Numbered from the stretch's first letter, positions 37,727 through 47,526 are shown. The stretch is 64,000 nucleotides of DNA from Robertmurraya massiliosenegalensis JC6 (GCF_000311725.1 NZ_HE978512.1:258305-322304); one strand, 5' to 3'. A program made the numbers and translations. Notes: a model not told the origin generated them from the sequence alone.

Positions 37727-37764
37727 AAAGATGCACCCGAAATAGGGTATCGAGTGCATCTTTT
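37727..37764 (-). terminator. terminator after the giant adhesin gene
   Basis: AAAGATGCACTCGA and TCGGGTGCATCTTT form a 14-bp stem (one G-T) on the minus strand, 39 nt after the adhesin stop. The T tract is short, so read-through is possible. Confidence 0.75.
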
Positions 37765-37802
37765 CTCCACTCAAGTCCATTAGAATGATGATCCCTATAT
37801 TT

Positions 37803-40800
37803 CTATTTTTCTACTACGTCCTTTGGAATTTTTTGTTTACGGTAAAGATAGTAACCTAATGCGACAACCGCTACTCCACCGACTCCTCCAAGAGAACCGG
37901 CAAATAACTGTGTATTGTTGTACCAACGAACGAATACGTTAGTTGATACGATAAGGTCCTTCACTTCTTTTGTAAGTTCATTTCCTGCTGCATCGACTGC
38001 GACGATTCTCACATTTTGTTTCTCATTCGAGCTCGGGATATTGAAAGTGAAGTTCTCCCCATTTTCTTGATGGTCTACCTTTTTATCATTCAAATAGATG
38101 CTAGCCCCATCAAGAACTAAGTTATCCTTGATTGAGATCGTTACATCCTTACGGTCCACTGGATATTGTTCTCCACTCTCGATGTCGATCGGAACGATAA
38201 CTGGGTTCGTTTTATCAATCCCAAATGAAATTTCTGCCTCTTTCTCTTCATCGATGTTTTCATTAATATTCCCTGCTGCATCCTCTGAGTAGATTCCTAC
38301 CGTGTAACGACCGTCTCCTGAAAATAATTCCTTTTTAATCAAATACGTATATTGACTCCACGTACCTTCTCCGCCAGTTTCAGTGACCGTGTAATCTTGA
38401 TCTTTCACCAAGTCAGTTGGCGTTCCATTCTTCGTCATTTTGACATGGATCGTATCAGGATTTAAGGTATCAACATTCGTTTCTGTTACGATAATATCCG
38501 TTTCCTCCTGCACAAATTTCCCCTCAATTTCCTTCAGGGCATCATCAAACGCATACACTGAACCAAAACGGTTGACAGAGAACGTAATCGTTTCACTTGA
38601 CTCATTTCCTGCGAAGTCAGTAAGAGTGGCTGTTAAAGTATAAAGATCATCCACTTCCTTCGTTTCTTCAAAGTTTTTGAACGTAAAGACCTGGCCGTTA
38701 GTTGCAACTGAGTAAGCGCCAGCAAGTTCAACGGTACCTCTGTTTGCCCCTTTCAGTTCAATACTCACTGCATCCTTATTGAAGTTTGTATCAGAGTAAG
38801 AAATCACAGGTATTACTTCGCCATTATTAGCTGACTGGTCCTCTACCCCTGAAATCGTTAGCTCTGGTGCTGTCTGATCAACAATAAATTCATCCATCAC
38901 ATAATCATCCGCCACATTTCCAGCCATATCCGTATACGTGATATCAAAGCTGTACTTGGCATCAGCTGCATAATGGATCGTTGCGGTATGAACATCACCG
39001 TTAGTCCGCCACCCACTTGTTGCAGGAAATGCCACCGGACTTCCGTTATCAGTAGCGGTACCTGTCACTTGAATACGACTCGTTTCGAAGTTATGTTCTG
39101 TTATAGAAATAGTTGCTGTTCTGCTTTCTTTGTAATAATTTCCGTTGGTAACAGACTGATTGTTGTACGAGACATGAATAACCGGTTTCGTTTTATCGAT
39201 TGTAAAACTATGCTGATTAAATGGTGCAGCAGCATTTTTGGCATTGTCCTGATATTTAATGTCAAATGTGTAATCACCGTCAGCTGTATATTTTACCGTT
39301 GCCGTGTGCGTTGTTTTATTAGGGTCTTTGACATTCGCGACGGTCTTCCATCCTACTAGCTTTGGAATAGCTCCATCCCGATTAGTAATTTCATAGATTA
39401 CATCGTCAGGGTTGAAATTACGTTCGGTAATCACGATGGTTGCAGTACGATCCGCTTTGAAATAATCCGCATTTTGAGGATCCGCTGTGTTGTTATCATA
39501 GGAAACTTCAATCGTAGGTGAAGTTTTGTCAATACTGAAGGTGATTTCATCCTCCGAAGTATTACCAGCGTTATCGGTCATTTTAACGTTCACGACAATC
39601 CTGTTACTATCATTGCTCACATTTATGGTCTGCGTCATTTCTTGCACAAGATTTTTCTCGGTCTTTGTTACAAGCCAATTCCCAATCTTACTGTTTGGCT
39701 TATACGATGTTTTATGATCAATTTCAGTACTGTTATTCGATTGATTTTTTCCTGTATCGTATGGAGCGACAACTGACCATTCAACCTTTTTAAGACCTGA
39801 ATACATATCTTTTACCGTTAGCTTTACCGGTACGTTCTTGGCATAAAGATCAAGATTTTGATTATCTTTATACGATGTTTTCGGTCTTTCAAACTTAATA
39901 TGGTCTTTCTCACTATCATGCTTAGCCTGATCTTCTATGACTGTGCCATTAGGTGTCTCAAATTTGCCCATATTTCCTACATGGTCCATCGCTTTGGCAA
40001 AAATTTGTCCTTTAAACGAAGCGGGAACTTTAAAAGTGACCTTACCGCTTGTTGCTATCGGTTTAATATTTGCAATGTTTGATTTGTCAATTTCAGAGAT
40101 TGAACCGTTGGCAGAAACCGCATAGATCTTGCCATTCTCATAATCTTGTAAATAAACAATCATTGATTTAACTTTCGTTGTTGCCTCATTGGGTACACCC
40201 GGGTCTATTGCATGGACCGTAACCTGAGTAGTCTTTTTAAAGAAGAATCCATAGTCCCTTAACTCCATATAGTTATTCGGGTTAGTGGAATCACCAGGCT
40301 TCTCACCTTCAGCAGTAAAAGTGAAATCTTCGATGAATGGATTTGTACTATCTATAAAAATCGTTTTTTCTTCCTTATGCACATTTCCTGCATTGTCTAT
40401 AACATCTACAGAAATGTGGTAGGAGCCATTTTTATTGACATTAATACCTGAATTAGAAAGTTGTGTTGTGCTAAAAGAATCAATTTTAGGACTCAGTTGC
40501 TTTTCATGGAGCTGATCATAATAGTATTTGTATTTATCTTCTTCTTTTAGAATTTCCTTGCCATTCACTTTAATGACAACCGCATTTACACCTGATTCTT
40601 TATCTTCAACCCCAACATTAAATGTGACAACTCCACTATAAAATTCCGTCTTTTTGCCAGTAGTTTCTTCGATTCCCACATATGGTTGACGGTTATTTTT
40701 AGGAGTAACAGTAATTTCAGCCTTAGGGGCCTTTTTCTCGATCATGACTACTCCACTGTTATCTGCGGCGATATTTGAATTAGCATTCGTAACAAGGTAT

Positions 40801-43800
40801 GGAACGTCACTTTTGTTGTTTACATTGTCGCTAACCTCTACAGAAAAGGCTCCCTCAAAACTCGCAGCATCGAACTTAAACTCTGCAGTAGCTGATAAGC
40901 CATCCTTTTCAATTTTTTCTGGAACGAATATCTTTTCCTCGCCGCTTATTCCCTTCGGTGTAGCAAACAGGCGAATATCGTTAATACCAGATGCATCGTC
41001 TTTCACTTTTACTGTAATCTTAATTTCTTTATTAAAGAACGTACCGAATGTGAGGTAATTTAATAATCTTGCGATGGAATTGTCATTTATCACTTCAAAG
41101 TGAACCGCTTCATTTCCTTCAATAAGCGTCGGTACCCCTTTATCGATGACAATATTCCTGGTTACTTCCTCGCTTCGGTTTCCAGCATTATCCTTAACAT
41201 TTACGGCAACACCATACTCGTTATTTGATCCAGCGGGAGTTTCTGTTTCAATCGGAGCGAGTATTGGATTTTTCATCATTTCAGGATCATTTGAAAAATC
41301 GTAATCCTTATGGGTCTCGTTGTTCATTTTAATATTTACATGATTTACACCAGAAGCCTCATCCTTTGCTTCTACAATCACTTGTAAATCTTCATTATAG
41401 AATTCTGTTTCATCTCCTCGAATATAGGAATGAACACCGTCTTCATGACTAACCTTAATTTCTGCCGATGGAGCATCACGATCAATCATAATGAGTCCAT
41501 CACCATCAGGATTCGTATTTGAATTCTCACTTGTAATATCATAGGTTTCATGATTGTTAACTTTATCGGTAATCACTGCTTGTAACGTTCCTGCAAAGCT
41601 TTCAGCATCGATCATAAATTGCGCTTCAGCGGTTAAGCCATTAGTGATAAAACTATTCTCAACTAATTCTGGAACTACCTCCTCATCACTAGTCAGCAAG
41701 GCAATATTTTGAATTCCAGAAGCTTCATCTTTGACATTAACGGTCACTTTCAAGCCTTTATTAAAGAAGGTTCCGAACGTGAGGAAATTAATAATTTCCG
41801 ATATGATGTCGTCATTAATTTTTTCAATCGTTACAGCTTCCCCGTCGGTAAGTGTTGGTTTCGTCTTATCAATATGAATGTCTACAATTTCTTCAGTTGA
41901 AATATTTCCGGCTTCATCTTCAGCCCAGATTTTATATTGACCTTGAAAATCTTCGTCTACTGTATTGAAAGAGTAGCTACCATTTTCGCTGCTAACTTCA
42001 GTTCCAGTATCGCTTGGGTCTTCTAGATTTTGATAATAGACTTTGGCGATTTCAGTACGGTAATCAATGTCGCCTATCGATTCCTCAATATTGTCAATCC
42101 CAAACGAAACAGTCGCTGCCCCACTGAACCACTTGGTACCATCTACTGTCTCCTGATCAGGACCTGTTACATTCGGTGTTTGAATGGAAGGACTTTGTCT
42201 ATCAAACGCAATCATTAATTTGCCAGGCAATTCAATTTCCGCTCTTTTCTTGCCGCCAAATCCAGGTAACAAACCGATTGCTTTTACGATGATGTTATTT
42301 ATTGTAGTGGATTCCGTAATCGTTACTTTTTTTGTGAAAAATCCAAAGATATCAACAAAATTAAATAAATCCGCTAAAGGTACAATCTCGACCGTTGCAT
42401 CTTTTGAGTAAACTCGAACTTCGTTATCGTTCTCATCAAAATAAGAATCTACTAATTCACCTGTAGTCGCTTCAATGGAAATAAAGTCTATCCAAACTCC
42501 ATCCAACGTGTCCACACTTTCAAAGCTAACTTTTACTTCCGTATCTTCTTGAATGTCCTTTAACGTATATGTATACGTAACCAGTTCTTCATCTGTATTC
42601 TCCACATAGTCACTGACTGTTTCACCATTAACAGTTAATGAAGCGATTTGGTAGGAATTATTTACTGGCGTAATGCTCAAGTCCACTTCCCCGCCGAAGG
42701 AAACTTCCGTCACTTTAGGAGTAATTTCTCCATGGCCGCCTTCTACACTAGATGTCACCTGATACGTGTTGATCTCAAACTCCACAGTCACAGTTTGATC
42801 TTTCCGCACTTTTGGTAACATAAATTGACGGTCCTCTGTGATTTGTTTTATTTCTGTTGGTTTAACAAGCTCTACTTCATCAATTTTCACACTTTTGATA
42901 TGATAGCCTTCTTTTGGACTAACAAGTATGGAAGGTTCTGAACCATAATCGACAATAATGTTTCCACCATCTGAGATGATTTCTTCACTCTCTCCATCCT
43001 TTTTTACAGCACCTTCATCACTATTATAGTTAAATGTAATCGTATAATTATTAATGGCAAAGTTAACATCAACGGTATGACTACTCTCCACATTTTCAAA
43101 TGTGTATGTAAAAACATTATCTTTCAGTATGTCATTGGGATCATTTTCGATGTCAATGTTCTCTCCATCAATTGTGATCGTTTCAATATGGTAGCCAGCG
43201 TCAGGGGCAACGGAGAAAGATGTATCTTCACCGTGTAAAACGTTGTTAGTTCCACCATTGGGGTCAATGACTTCATTTGAATTTCCTTTTACGGTTCCAT
43301 TCTGGTATGAGCCAAAAGTGATCGTATAGGATTCCTGAACAAATTCAACTTTGATTAACGTATCTTCAGAAATCTCTTTGATTTCACCTACAAAGCTCTC
43401 TTTATCTGAAATTGTTTGAGGCTGCTCACCTATTAGGACAGAAGAAATTTCATAACCTGTGCCAGGAGTGATTCTCACTTCAACATTACTGCCCTGAATA
43501 AATGCAAAAGGTTCTTCATCATTGTATTCAGTTTTATTGATTTCAACCTTACCAGAACCTATTTGATCTACTGTTACTTCGTATTTAACATCCTCAGGGT
43601 CTAGTGTTGGCTCGGGTTCCGGTGTTGGCTCGGGGTCTGTCGGATTTGGCTCTGGGTCTGGTGTTGGTTCTGGATCTATCGGATCTGGATCTGGTTCAGG
43701 CTCGGGGGTAGGCTCCGGTTGTGTTGGTTCAGGTTCTGGCTCATAAAGACTTAGCTTACCGGTGACCACATCAAAACTATATTGGGCAGTGGAACCTGCA

Positions 43801-44117
43801 GTTAACTTAATTCCATCCATTTTCCCAGAAACTGTAAATTGAAAAGTATCTTCAAAATCAGCTTGCGTAATTTCTGGAAATTCTACCATTCCATCACTGT
43901 TCGTATTCTTTGTAACCTTAACCTCACCATTTGTGCTTTGGACAGATACAGCCTCATTTGGAACAGGTCCGTCATCATTCATTACATGAAGTGTAAAATT
44001 CGTTTCTTCGGTCCCTTCATTCGTCAGCGCAATAACCGGAATATTATACCCAATCAACATGACAGTCAAAAGGATAGCTAAGACGCGCGTGACCTTTGCC
44101 CTCTTTCTATTGCTCAT
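37803..44117 (-). CDS. giant membrane-anchored multi-Ig surface adhesin
   Basis: 2104 residues with GGAGAGG before the ATG. Signal peptide (VLAILLTVMLIGYNIPVIA, 1-30), a SpaA-like beta domain, a Pro/Glu/Asp linker (about 126-176), four InlB-B-like repeats (about 178-560), then a long array of bacterial Ig-like domains with repeated DNAGN / EDEAGN / TDMAGN and IDKTKP-type junctions to about 2060. Two blocks are near-duplicates: LTFGTFFNKGLKVTVNVKDEASGI and LTFGTFFNKEIKITVKVKDDASGI. The C-terminus is a membrane helix (FAGSLGGVGGVAVVALGYYLY) with a basic RKQKIPKD tail and no LPXTG, so it is membrane- rather than sortase-anchored. Encoded between the kinase pair and the tad operon. Confidence 0.9.
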   Translation of the reverse strand: MSNRKRAKVTRVLAILLTVMLIGYNIPVIALTNEGTEETNFTLHVMNDDGPVPNEAVSVQSTNGEVKVTKNTNSDGMVEFPEITQADFEDTFQFTVSGKMDGIKLTAGSTAQYSFDVVTGKLSLYEPEPEPTQPEPTPEPEPDPDPIDPEPTPDPEPNPTDPEPTPEPEPTLDPEDVKYEVTVDQIGSGKVEINKTEYNDEEPFAFIQGSNVEVRITPGTGYEISSVLIGEQPQTISDKESFVGEIKEISEDTLIKVEFVQESYTITFGSYQNGTVKGNSNEVIDPNGGTNNVLHGEDTSFSVAPDAGYHIETITIDGENIDIENDPNDILKDNVFTYTFENVESSHTVDVNFAINNYTITFNYNSDEGAVKKDGESEEIISDGGNIIVDYGSEPSILVSPKEGYHIKSVKIDEVELVKPTEIKQITEDRQFMLPKVRKDQTVTVEFEINTYQVTSSVEGGHGEITPKVTEVSFGGEVDLSITPVNNSYQIASLTVNGETVSDYVENTDEELVTYTYTLKDIQEDTEVKVSFESVDTLDGVWIDFISIEATTGELVDSYFDENDNEVRVYSKDATVEIVPLADLFNFVDIFGFFTKKVTITESTTINNIIVKAIGLLPGFGGKKRAEIELPGKLMIAFDRQSPSIQTPNVTGPDQETVDGTKWFSGAATVSFGIDNIEESIGDIDYRTEIAKVYYQNLEDPSDTGTEVSSENGSYSFNTVDEDFQGQYKIWAEDEAGNISTEEIVDIHIDKTKPTLTDGEAVTIEKINDDIISEIINFLTFGTFFNKGLKVTVNVKDEASGIQNIALLTSDEEVVPELVENSFITNGLTAEAQFMIDAESFAGTLQAVITDKVNNHETYDITSENSNTNPDGDGLIMIDRDAPSAEIKVSHEDGVHSYIRGDETEFYNEDLQVIVEAKDEASGVNHVNIKMNNETHKDYDFSNDPEMMKNPILAPIETETPAGSNNEYGVAVNVKDNAGNRSEEVTRNIVIDKGVPTLIEGNEAVHFEVINDNSIARLLNYLTFGTFFNKEIKITVKVKDDASGINDIRLFATPKGISGEEKIFVPEKIEKDGLSATAEFKFDAASFEGAFSVEVSDNVNNKSDVPYLVTNANSNIAADNSGVVMIEKKAPKAEITVTPKNNRQPYVGIEETTGKKTEFYSGVVTFNVGVEDKESGVNAVVIKVNGKEILKEEDKYKYYYDQLHEKQLSPKIDSFSTTQLSNSGINVNKNGSYHISVDVIDNAGNVHKEEKTIFIDSTNPFIEDFTFTAEGEKPGDSTNPNNYMELRDYGFFFKKTTQVTVHAIDPGVPNEATTKVKSMIVYLQDYENGKIYAVSANGSISEIDKSNIANIKPIATSGKVTFKVPASFKGQIFAKAMDHVGNMGKFETPNGTVIEDQAKHDSEKDHIKFERPKTSYKDNQNLDLYAKNVPVKLTVKDMYSGLKKVEWSVVAPYDTGKNQSNNSTEIDHKTSYKPNSKIGNWLVTKTEKNLVQEMTQTINVSNDSNRIVVNVKMTDNAGNTSEDEITFSIDKTSPTIEVSYDNNTADPQNADYFKADRTATIVITERNFNPDDVIYEITNRDGAIPKLVGWKTVANVKDPNKTTHTATVKYTADGDYTFDIKYQDNAKNAAAPFNQHSFTIDKTKPVIHVSYNNQSVTNGNYYKESRTATISITEHNFETSRIQVTGTATDNGSPVAFPATSGWRTNGDVHTATIHYAADAKYSFDITYTDMAGNVADDYVMDEFIVDQTAPELTISGVEDQSANNGEVIPVISYSDTNFNKDAVSIELKGANRGTVELAGAYSVATNGQVFTFKNFEETKEVDDLYTLTATLTDFAGNESSETITFSVNRFGSVYAFDDALKEIEGKFVQEETDIIVTETNVDTLNPDTIHVKMTKNGTPTDLVKDQDYTVTETGGEGTWSQYTYLIKKELFSGDGRYTVGIYSEDAAGNINENIDEEKEAEISFGIDKTNPVIVPIDIESGEQYPVDRKDVTISIKDNLVLDGASIYLNDKKVDHQENGENFTFNIPSSNEKQNVRIVAVDAAGNELTKEVKDLIVSTNVFVRWYNNTQLFAGSLGGVGGVAVVALGYYLYRKQKIPKDVVEK

Positions 44118-44179
44118 CTTTTCCTCTCCTTACCCTCTATTTTCCTTTCTAGCGTCCATAAAATCATATGACTATTTCC

Positions 44180-44713
44180 TTACTTGATGACTTCATTCGA
44201 ATGAGTAACTTTGATGTCCTTCACTTTTTTAAATCCAACGGCCGGTATAGCTATATCCTCATCTGAATCGGATAATACCGTCGTACCCGGTTTGTCATTT
44301 GAAAGTTCCGATGTATCATTCAACCATTCCGTTGCTGCTATCTCTTTTGATAATACTTCTGTGTCTTCTGATAGAATGACAGTGGCATCTAAATCCTCTA
44401 AAATTTCAGTCTCATCAATTATTTCTGTAGGACCCAAGGGTGGCTGAGACGACTCCTCCGTTTTCTCGAGACGATCCCGAGTTAATTGCTTCGATAATAA
44501 TCCTTTAAAAGCGTTAGGCTGCAACCGCTTATTACCGGTCATTTTGTTCATTTCTCGTAATTCCGCTATTTGTCTGGCTGCTGTTCTCCCCGTTAAATCC
44601 CCAATAATCGCAAGTATGTTCATCTTAAAAAACAGGATGATCGTGACAATTAGTAAGATACCTGCCAGGGAATATCCAATGATGGAGATCGTAAGCCAAG
44701 TTGCTGCATCCAT
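44180..44713 (-). CDS. single-pass membrane protein with TxxL phosphosite-like motifs
   Basis: 177 residues from the ATG at 44713, with GGGGG about 6 nt upstream; the longer frame runs back into the kinase gene. One N-terminal membrane helix (WLTISIIGYSLAGILLIVTIILFF), then a cytoplasmic acidic tail. The tail contains DATVILSEDTEVL and GTTVLSDSDED, similar to the TTLLS/ATVLLSD before the FHA domain at 26.9 kb; such Thr-x-x-Leu motifs are typical docking or phosphorylation sites in PknB-FHA systems. It lies between the kinase and adhesin genes. Function otherwise unknown. Confidence 0.75.
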   Translation of the reverse strand: MDAATWLTISIIGYSLAGILLIVTIILFFKMNILAIIGDLTGRTAARQIAELREMNKMTGNKRLQPNAFKGLLSKQLTRDRLEKTEESSQPPLGPTEIIDETEILEDLDATVILSEDTEVLSKEIAATEWLNDTSELSNDKPGTTVLSDSDEDIAIPAVGFKKVKDIKVTHSNEVIK

Positions 44714-44726
44714 TCGAATCCCCCTA

Positions 44727-46418
44727 TTACTTTCTAAATGCATTATCAACAGCTTTTTCTGTATTACCAAAGCGATCGATCACATCATTTTTGATTTGCT
44801 CCGTTTTCTCCGTCGTAACGGCAACATCATTGGTCCTTTTCTTTACAGATTCTATAACAGAACGAATATCCTCTTCCTCGACGCCATCTGATTTAAACTT
44901 TCTAGCATAGGTCTCGATAGAATAGATGGTTAACTTATATAGTTCTAGTTTTACAATTTCACTTTCATTGGGATTATTATCAATCAGCTCTAACATCACT
45001 TTAATATTTTCCCAATAGGGACTATATTTCCCTTGATCAGAGGCTTCCTCAATATGAAGGGTGATTTCTTGATTGAACTTCCCTATATCACGATATACTG
45101 TAGCCATTTCGTAATACTCACTTTCAGCACTTCCGTACGTAATGGCATCTTCAAACCATTGAACCGAACTTTTCACGCGTGTGATTTGGTTGTCATTGTC
45201 TGGAGTTTTTCCATAATCGTAGTAATACCAATATATTTTTCCAATTTCGAAGGCAAGATCAGCATAATCTGGATTTTCACGAAATCCCACTAGGTGAGGG
45301 TTGATTTTTTTCTGGAATTGCTCTTCTTCCTCTACGGTAAAAGCTAAATCATTTTTGAATGCATTCAGTAATCCTTCATAAGCTAGGTTCTCTGTTGGTT
45401 TAATATCAATCGCTCTTAAGTAATAGTCAATCTTATTTTCGTCAGTAGAAGCTTTCTCCGCCATTTGGATATTGTTATGATAATCCGCATTATTGGTTTG
45501 ATTTTTCATCGCTTGGCCCGTGATTCCTACACCTAAGCTTAATAATGCAGCTCCAGCAACAATACTAAAGGCACGAAGTTTTGATTTTTGCTTTGCTCGA
45601 TATTCGTCATCCACTTTTTCATAATGATTTAGTGCATAGAGCACTTCAGCACAGGATTGATAGCGATCTTCTGGATTTAGTTGAGTGCATTTTTGAATAA
45701 TCTTCTCTAATCCACTCGATAACTGTGGATCCCATTCTCTAATTAAACGCAATTCATATGGTGGCTCTGCTGGATTATGCCCCGTTACAAGGTGATACAA
45801 AGTAACACCTAGACAGTACACATCGGTCCTCGGATCCGTCTGTCCTTTGCCACCGAATTGTTCAGGCGCTGCATATCCTTTTGTCCCTAAATTGACGGTA
45901 TCAGCTAGATTCTCTTGCTTATATTCTCTAGCAATCCCGAAGTCTATTAATTTAAGATTCCCATCCGGCTTCATCATAATATTGGCCGGTTTCATATCAC
46001 GATAAATAATTGGCGGATCATATGTATGTAAATAATCGAGCACTTCACAAAGCTGTTTTGCCCATTCAATGACGACTTCTTGAGGTTGTGCACCATATGC
46101 CTCTAAAATTTTGTCGAGCGGCTCACCTTCAATGTAGTCCATAATCACATAAATCACATCTGTATGTTCTATGATGTCTACAATACGCGGCAAAGAAGGA
46201 TGATCAAGCTTTTTAATCATATGTGCTTCAGCTATCGCACTTTGGATGACCACTTCGTTCCGTTCATCTCTTCCTCTTTTAACAATCTCTTTTACCGCCC
46301 ACTGCTTGTTCAAGCGTTTGTCCATGGCTAAGTACACCTTTGACATACCGCCTTCACCAATCAGTTTCAATATTTCGAATTTACCTTCTATAACAGAGCC
46401 TATTGAAGCCAAGTCCAA
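44727..46418 (-). CDS. Hanks-type Ser/Thr protein kinase with extracellular helical repeats
   Basis: 563 residues from a TTG start. Complete kinase domain (about 12-270): GEGGMSKVYLA, VKEIV (Lys), HPSLPRIV, IIYRDMKPANIMM (RD catalytic loop), LIDFGIAR (DFG), TKGYAAPEQF (activation/P+1), TDVYCLGVTLYHLVTG. A helix (FSIVAGAALLSLGVGITGQAM, about 283-303) leads to an extracellular TPR-like domain instead of the PASTA repeats of PrkC, so it is not a peptidoglycan-sensing PASTA kinase. It forms an operon with the upstream PP2C. Likely controls the FHA protein and the pilus/adhesin locus. Confidence 0.93.
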   Translation of the reverse strand: MDLASIGSVIEGKFEILKLIGEGGMSKVYLAMDKRLNKQWAVKEIVKRGRDERNEVVIQSAIAEAHMIKKLDHPSLPRIVDIIEHTDVIYVIMDYIEGEPLDKILEAYGAQPQEVVIEWAKQLCEVLDYLHTYDPPIIYRDMKPANIMMKPDGNLKLIDFGIAREYKQENLADTVNLGTKGYAAPEQFGGKGQTDPRTDVYCLGVTLYHLVTGHNPAEPPYELRLIREWDPQLSSGLEKIIQKCTQLNPEDRYQSCAEVLYALNHYEKVDDEYRAKQKSKLRAFSIVAGAALLSLGVGITGQAMKNQTNNADYHNNIQMAEKASTDENKIDYYLRAIDIKPTENLAYEGLLNAFKNDLAFTVEEEEQFQKKINPHLVGFRENPDYADLAFEIGKIYWYYYDYGKTPDNDNQITRVKSSVQWFEDAITYGSAESEYYEMATVYRDIGKFNQEITLHIEEASDQGKYSPYWENIKVMLELIDNNPNESEIVKLELYKLTIYSIETYARKFKSDGVEEEDIRSVIESVKKRTNDVAVTTEKTEQIKNDVIDRFGNTEKAVDNAFRK

Positions 46419-46427
46419 TCCCCATCC

Positions 46428-47195
46428 TTACAAAATTTTAATAAGCATAACGCTGATGTTATCCGTTTCCTGCCTTTGCTTATTAAGTTCCACCAGTTCT
46501 TTCGCTTTTTCTTCCATCACGGTTTCATTGCCTAACACTTGTGGAGAAAGCGCATCATACATTTCATCTTCCGTGATCATGTGACGAAAACCGTCCGAAC
46601 AGAGCATATATACTTCACCAGGAACAGCTGTACCTTGTATAAATTGCGGTTCCACAATTTTTGATGCGCCGATACATTGCAAAAGGACATTTCTCCTCGG
46701 ATCTGACTTGGCTTGTTCTGTAGTTAACTTCCCACTTCTGACATCTCTTCCTACAACGGTTTGATCTTCTGTTAGAACTTCAAGCTTGTGCTGAATCCGA
46801 TATACTCTTGAATCTCCAACATGACCAATCAGCATAAACTTTGTATCTATGAACAATAACGCTGTCCATGTTGTACCTAGCTTTACATTGATTTCCTTTC
46901 CATAGGCCCCAATTTTCTGATTCTGATCCTGAATCATTTGATTCCAGCGATGCTGAATCTTATTTACTTCATTTTTTGCAAGATAAATCGGAAGCTCCTC
47001 GTCAAACCACTTAGAAAAAGCATTAACGACACTTGCACTGGCTACTTCCCCCTTCGAAAGCCCGCCCATGCCGTCACAAATTACGGCTAAAACAATTGTT
47101 CCAATAGAAGTTTCAGCAACCTTTAAACATAAGCTGTCTTGATTGGTTTCTTTTGTAATGCCAACATCTGTACAAGTTGCGGTTAATACTTTCAT
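46428..47195 (-). CDS. PP2C-family Ser/Thr protein phosphatase (kinase partner)
   Basis: 255 residues with AAGGAAGG before the ATG. Motifs ETNQDSLCLK, AVICDGMGGLSKGEVASA, GTTWTALLF, GHVGDSRVYRI, DPRRNVLLQCIG, LCSDGFRHM and TDNISVMLI. Shorter than the PP2C at 25648 but sharing RRNVLLQC(I/L)G, so the two are paralogues. It precedes the kinase by 10 nt, the usual prpC-prkC-like pairing, and starts the operon. Confidence 0.94.
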   Translation of the reverse strand: MKVLTATCTDVGITKETNQDSLCLKVAETSIGTIVLAVICDGMGGLSKGEVASASVVNAFSKWFDEELPIYLAKNEVNKIQHRWNQMIQDQNQKIGAYGKEINVKLGTTWTALLFIDTKFMLIGHVGDSRVYRIQHKLEVLTEDQTVVGRDVRSGKLTTEQAKSDPRRNVLLQCIGASKIVEPQFIQGTAVPGEVYMLCSDGFRHMITEDEMYDALSPQVLGNETVMEEKAKELVELNKQRQETDNISVMLIKIL

Positions 47196-47371
47196 CCTCT
47201 AACCTTCCTTATTATGTAAAAAATAATCAACCTTTTACCTCATACACAAGGTATGCAAAATTTGTATATTAATAACTAATTTTCAATAATCAACATCCGC
47301 CCATAGGTCTAAATAAGAAAAGGGAGTTGCTTCCATAATTTCCTATTGTTTAGTAACATCTTACAACAGTT

Positions 47372-47385
47372 GACAATTAATTGTC
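47372..47385. promoter_or_regulatory. 14-bp perfect palindrome upstream of the kinase operon
   Basis: GACAATTAATTGTC at 47372-47385 is a perfect palindrome about 180 nt upstream of the PP2C start. The shape is that of an operator, but no regulator is known for it. The rest of this 330-nt gap shows no gene; a weak TTGATT-N16-TAATAT promoter lies nearer the PP2C start. Confidence 0.4.
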
Positions 47386-47473
47386 GATTATATTTCTATA
47401 AACACTAGGAATATACAACTAATTACCCATCATCACTTATAGGTATATAGCACTTTAGTATGTATTGAAATAC

Positions 47474-47501
47474 AAAAAAGCGCCGACAGATTGCGGCGCT
47501 T
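47474..47501 (-). terminator. terminator after degU
   Basis: AAGCGCCG and CGGCGCTT form a perfect 8-bp stem around an 8-nt loop, followed by a T run on the minus strand, 26 nt after the degU stop. It isolates degSU from the kinase operon. Confidence 0.9.
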
Positions 47502-47526
47502 AAAGAAAACAATATAATCTATTAAA

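Noticed and set aside
37803..44117. Numerous plus-strand frames opposite the adhesin gene
   Set aside because: All are antisense shadows of the repetitive adhesin coding sequence; none has an SD or a recognisable product.
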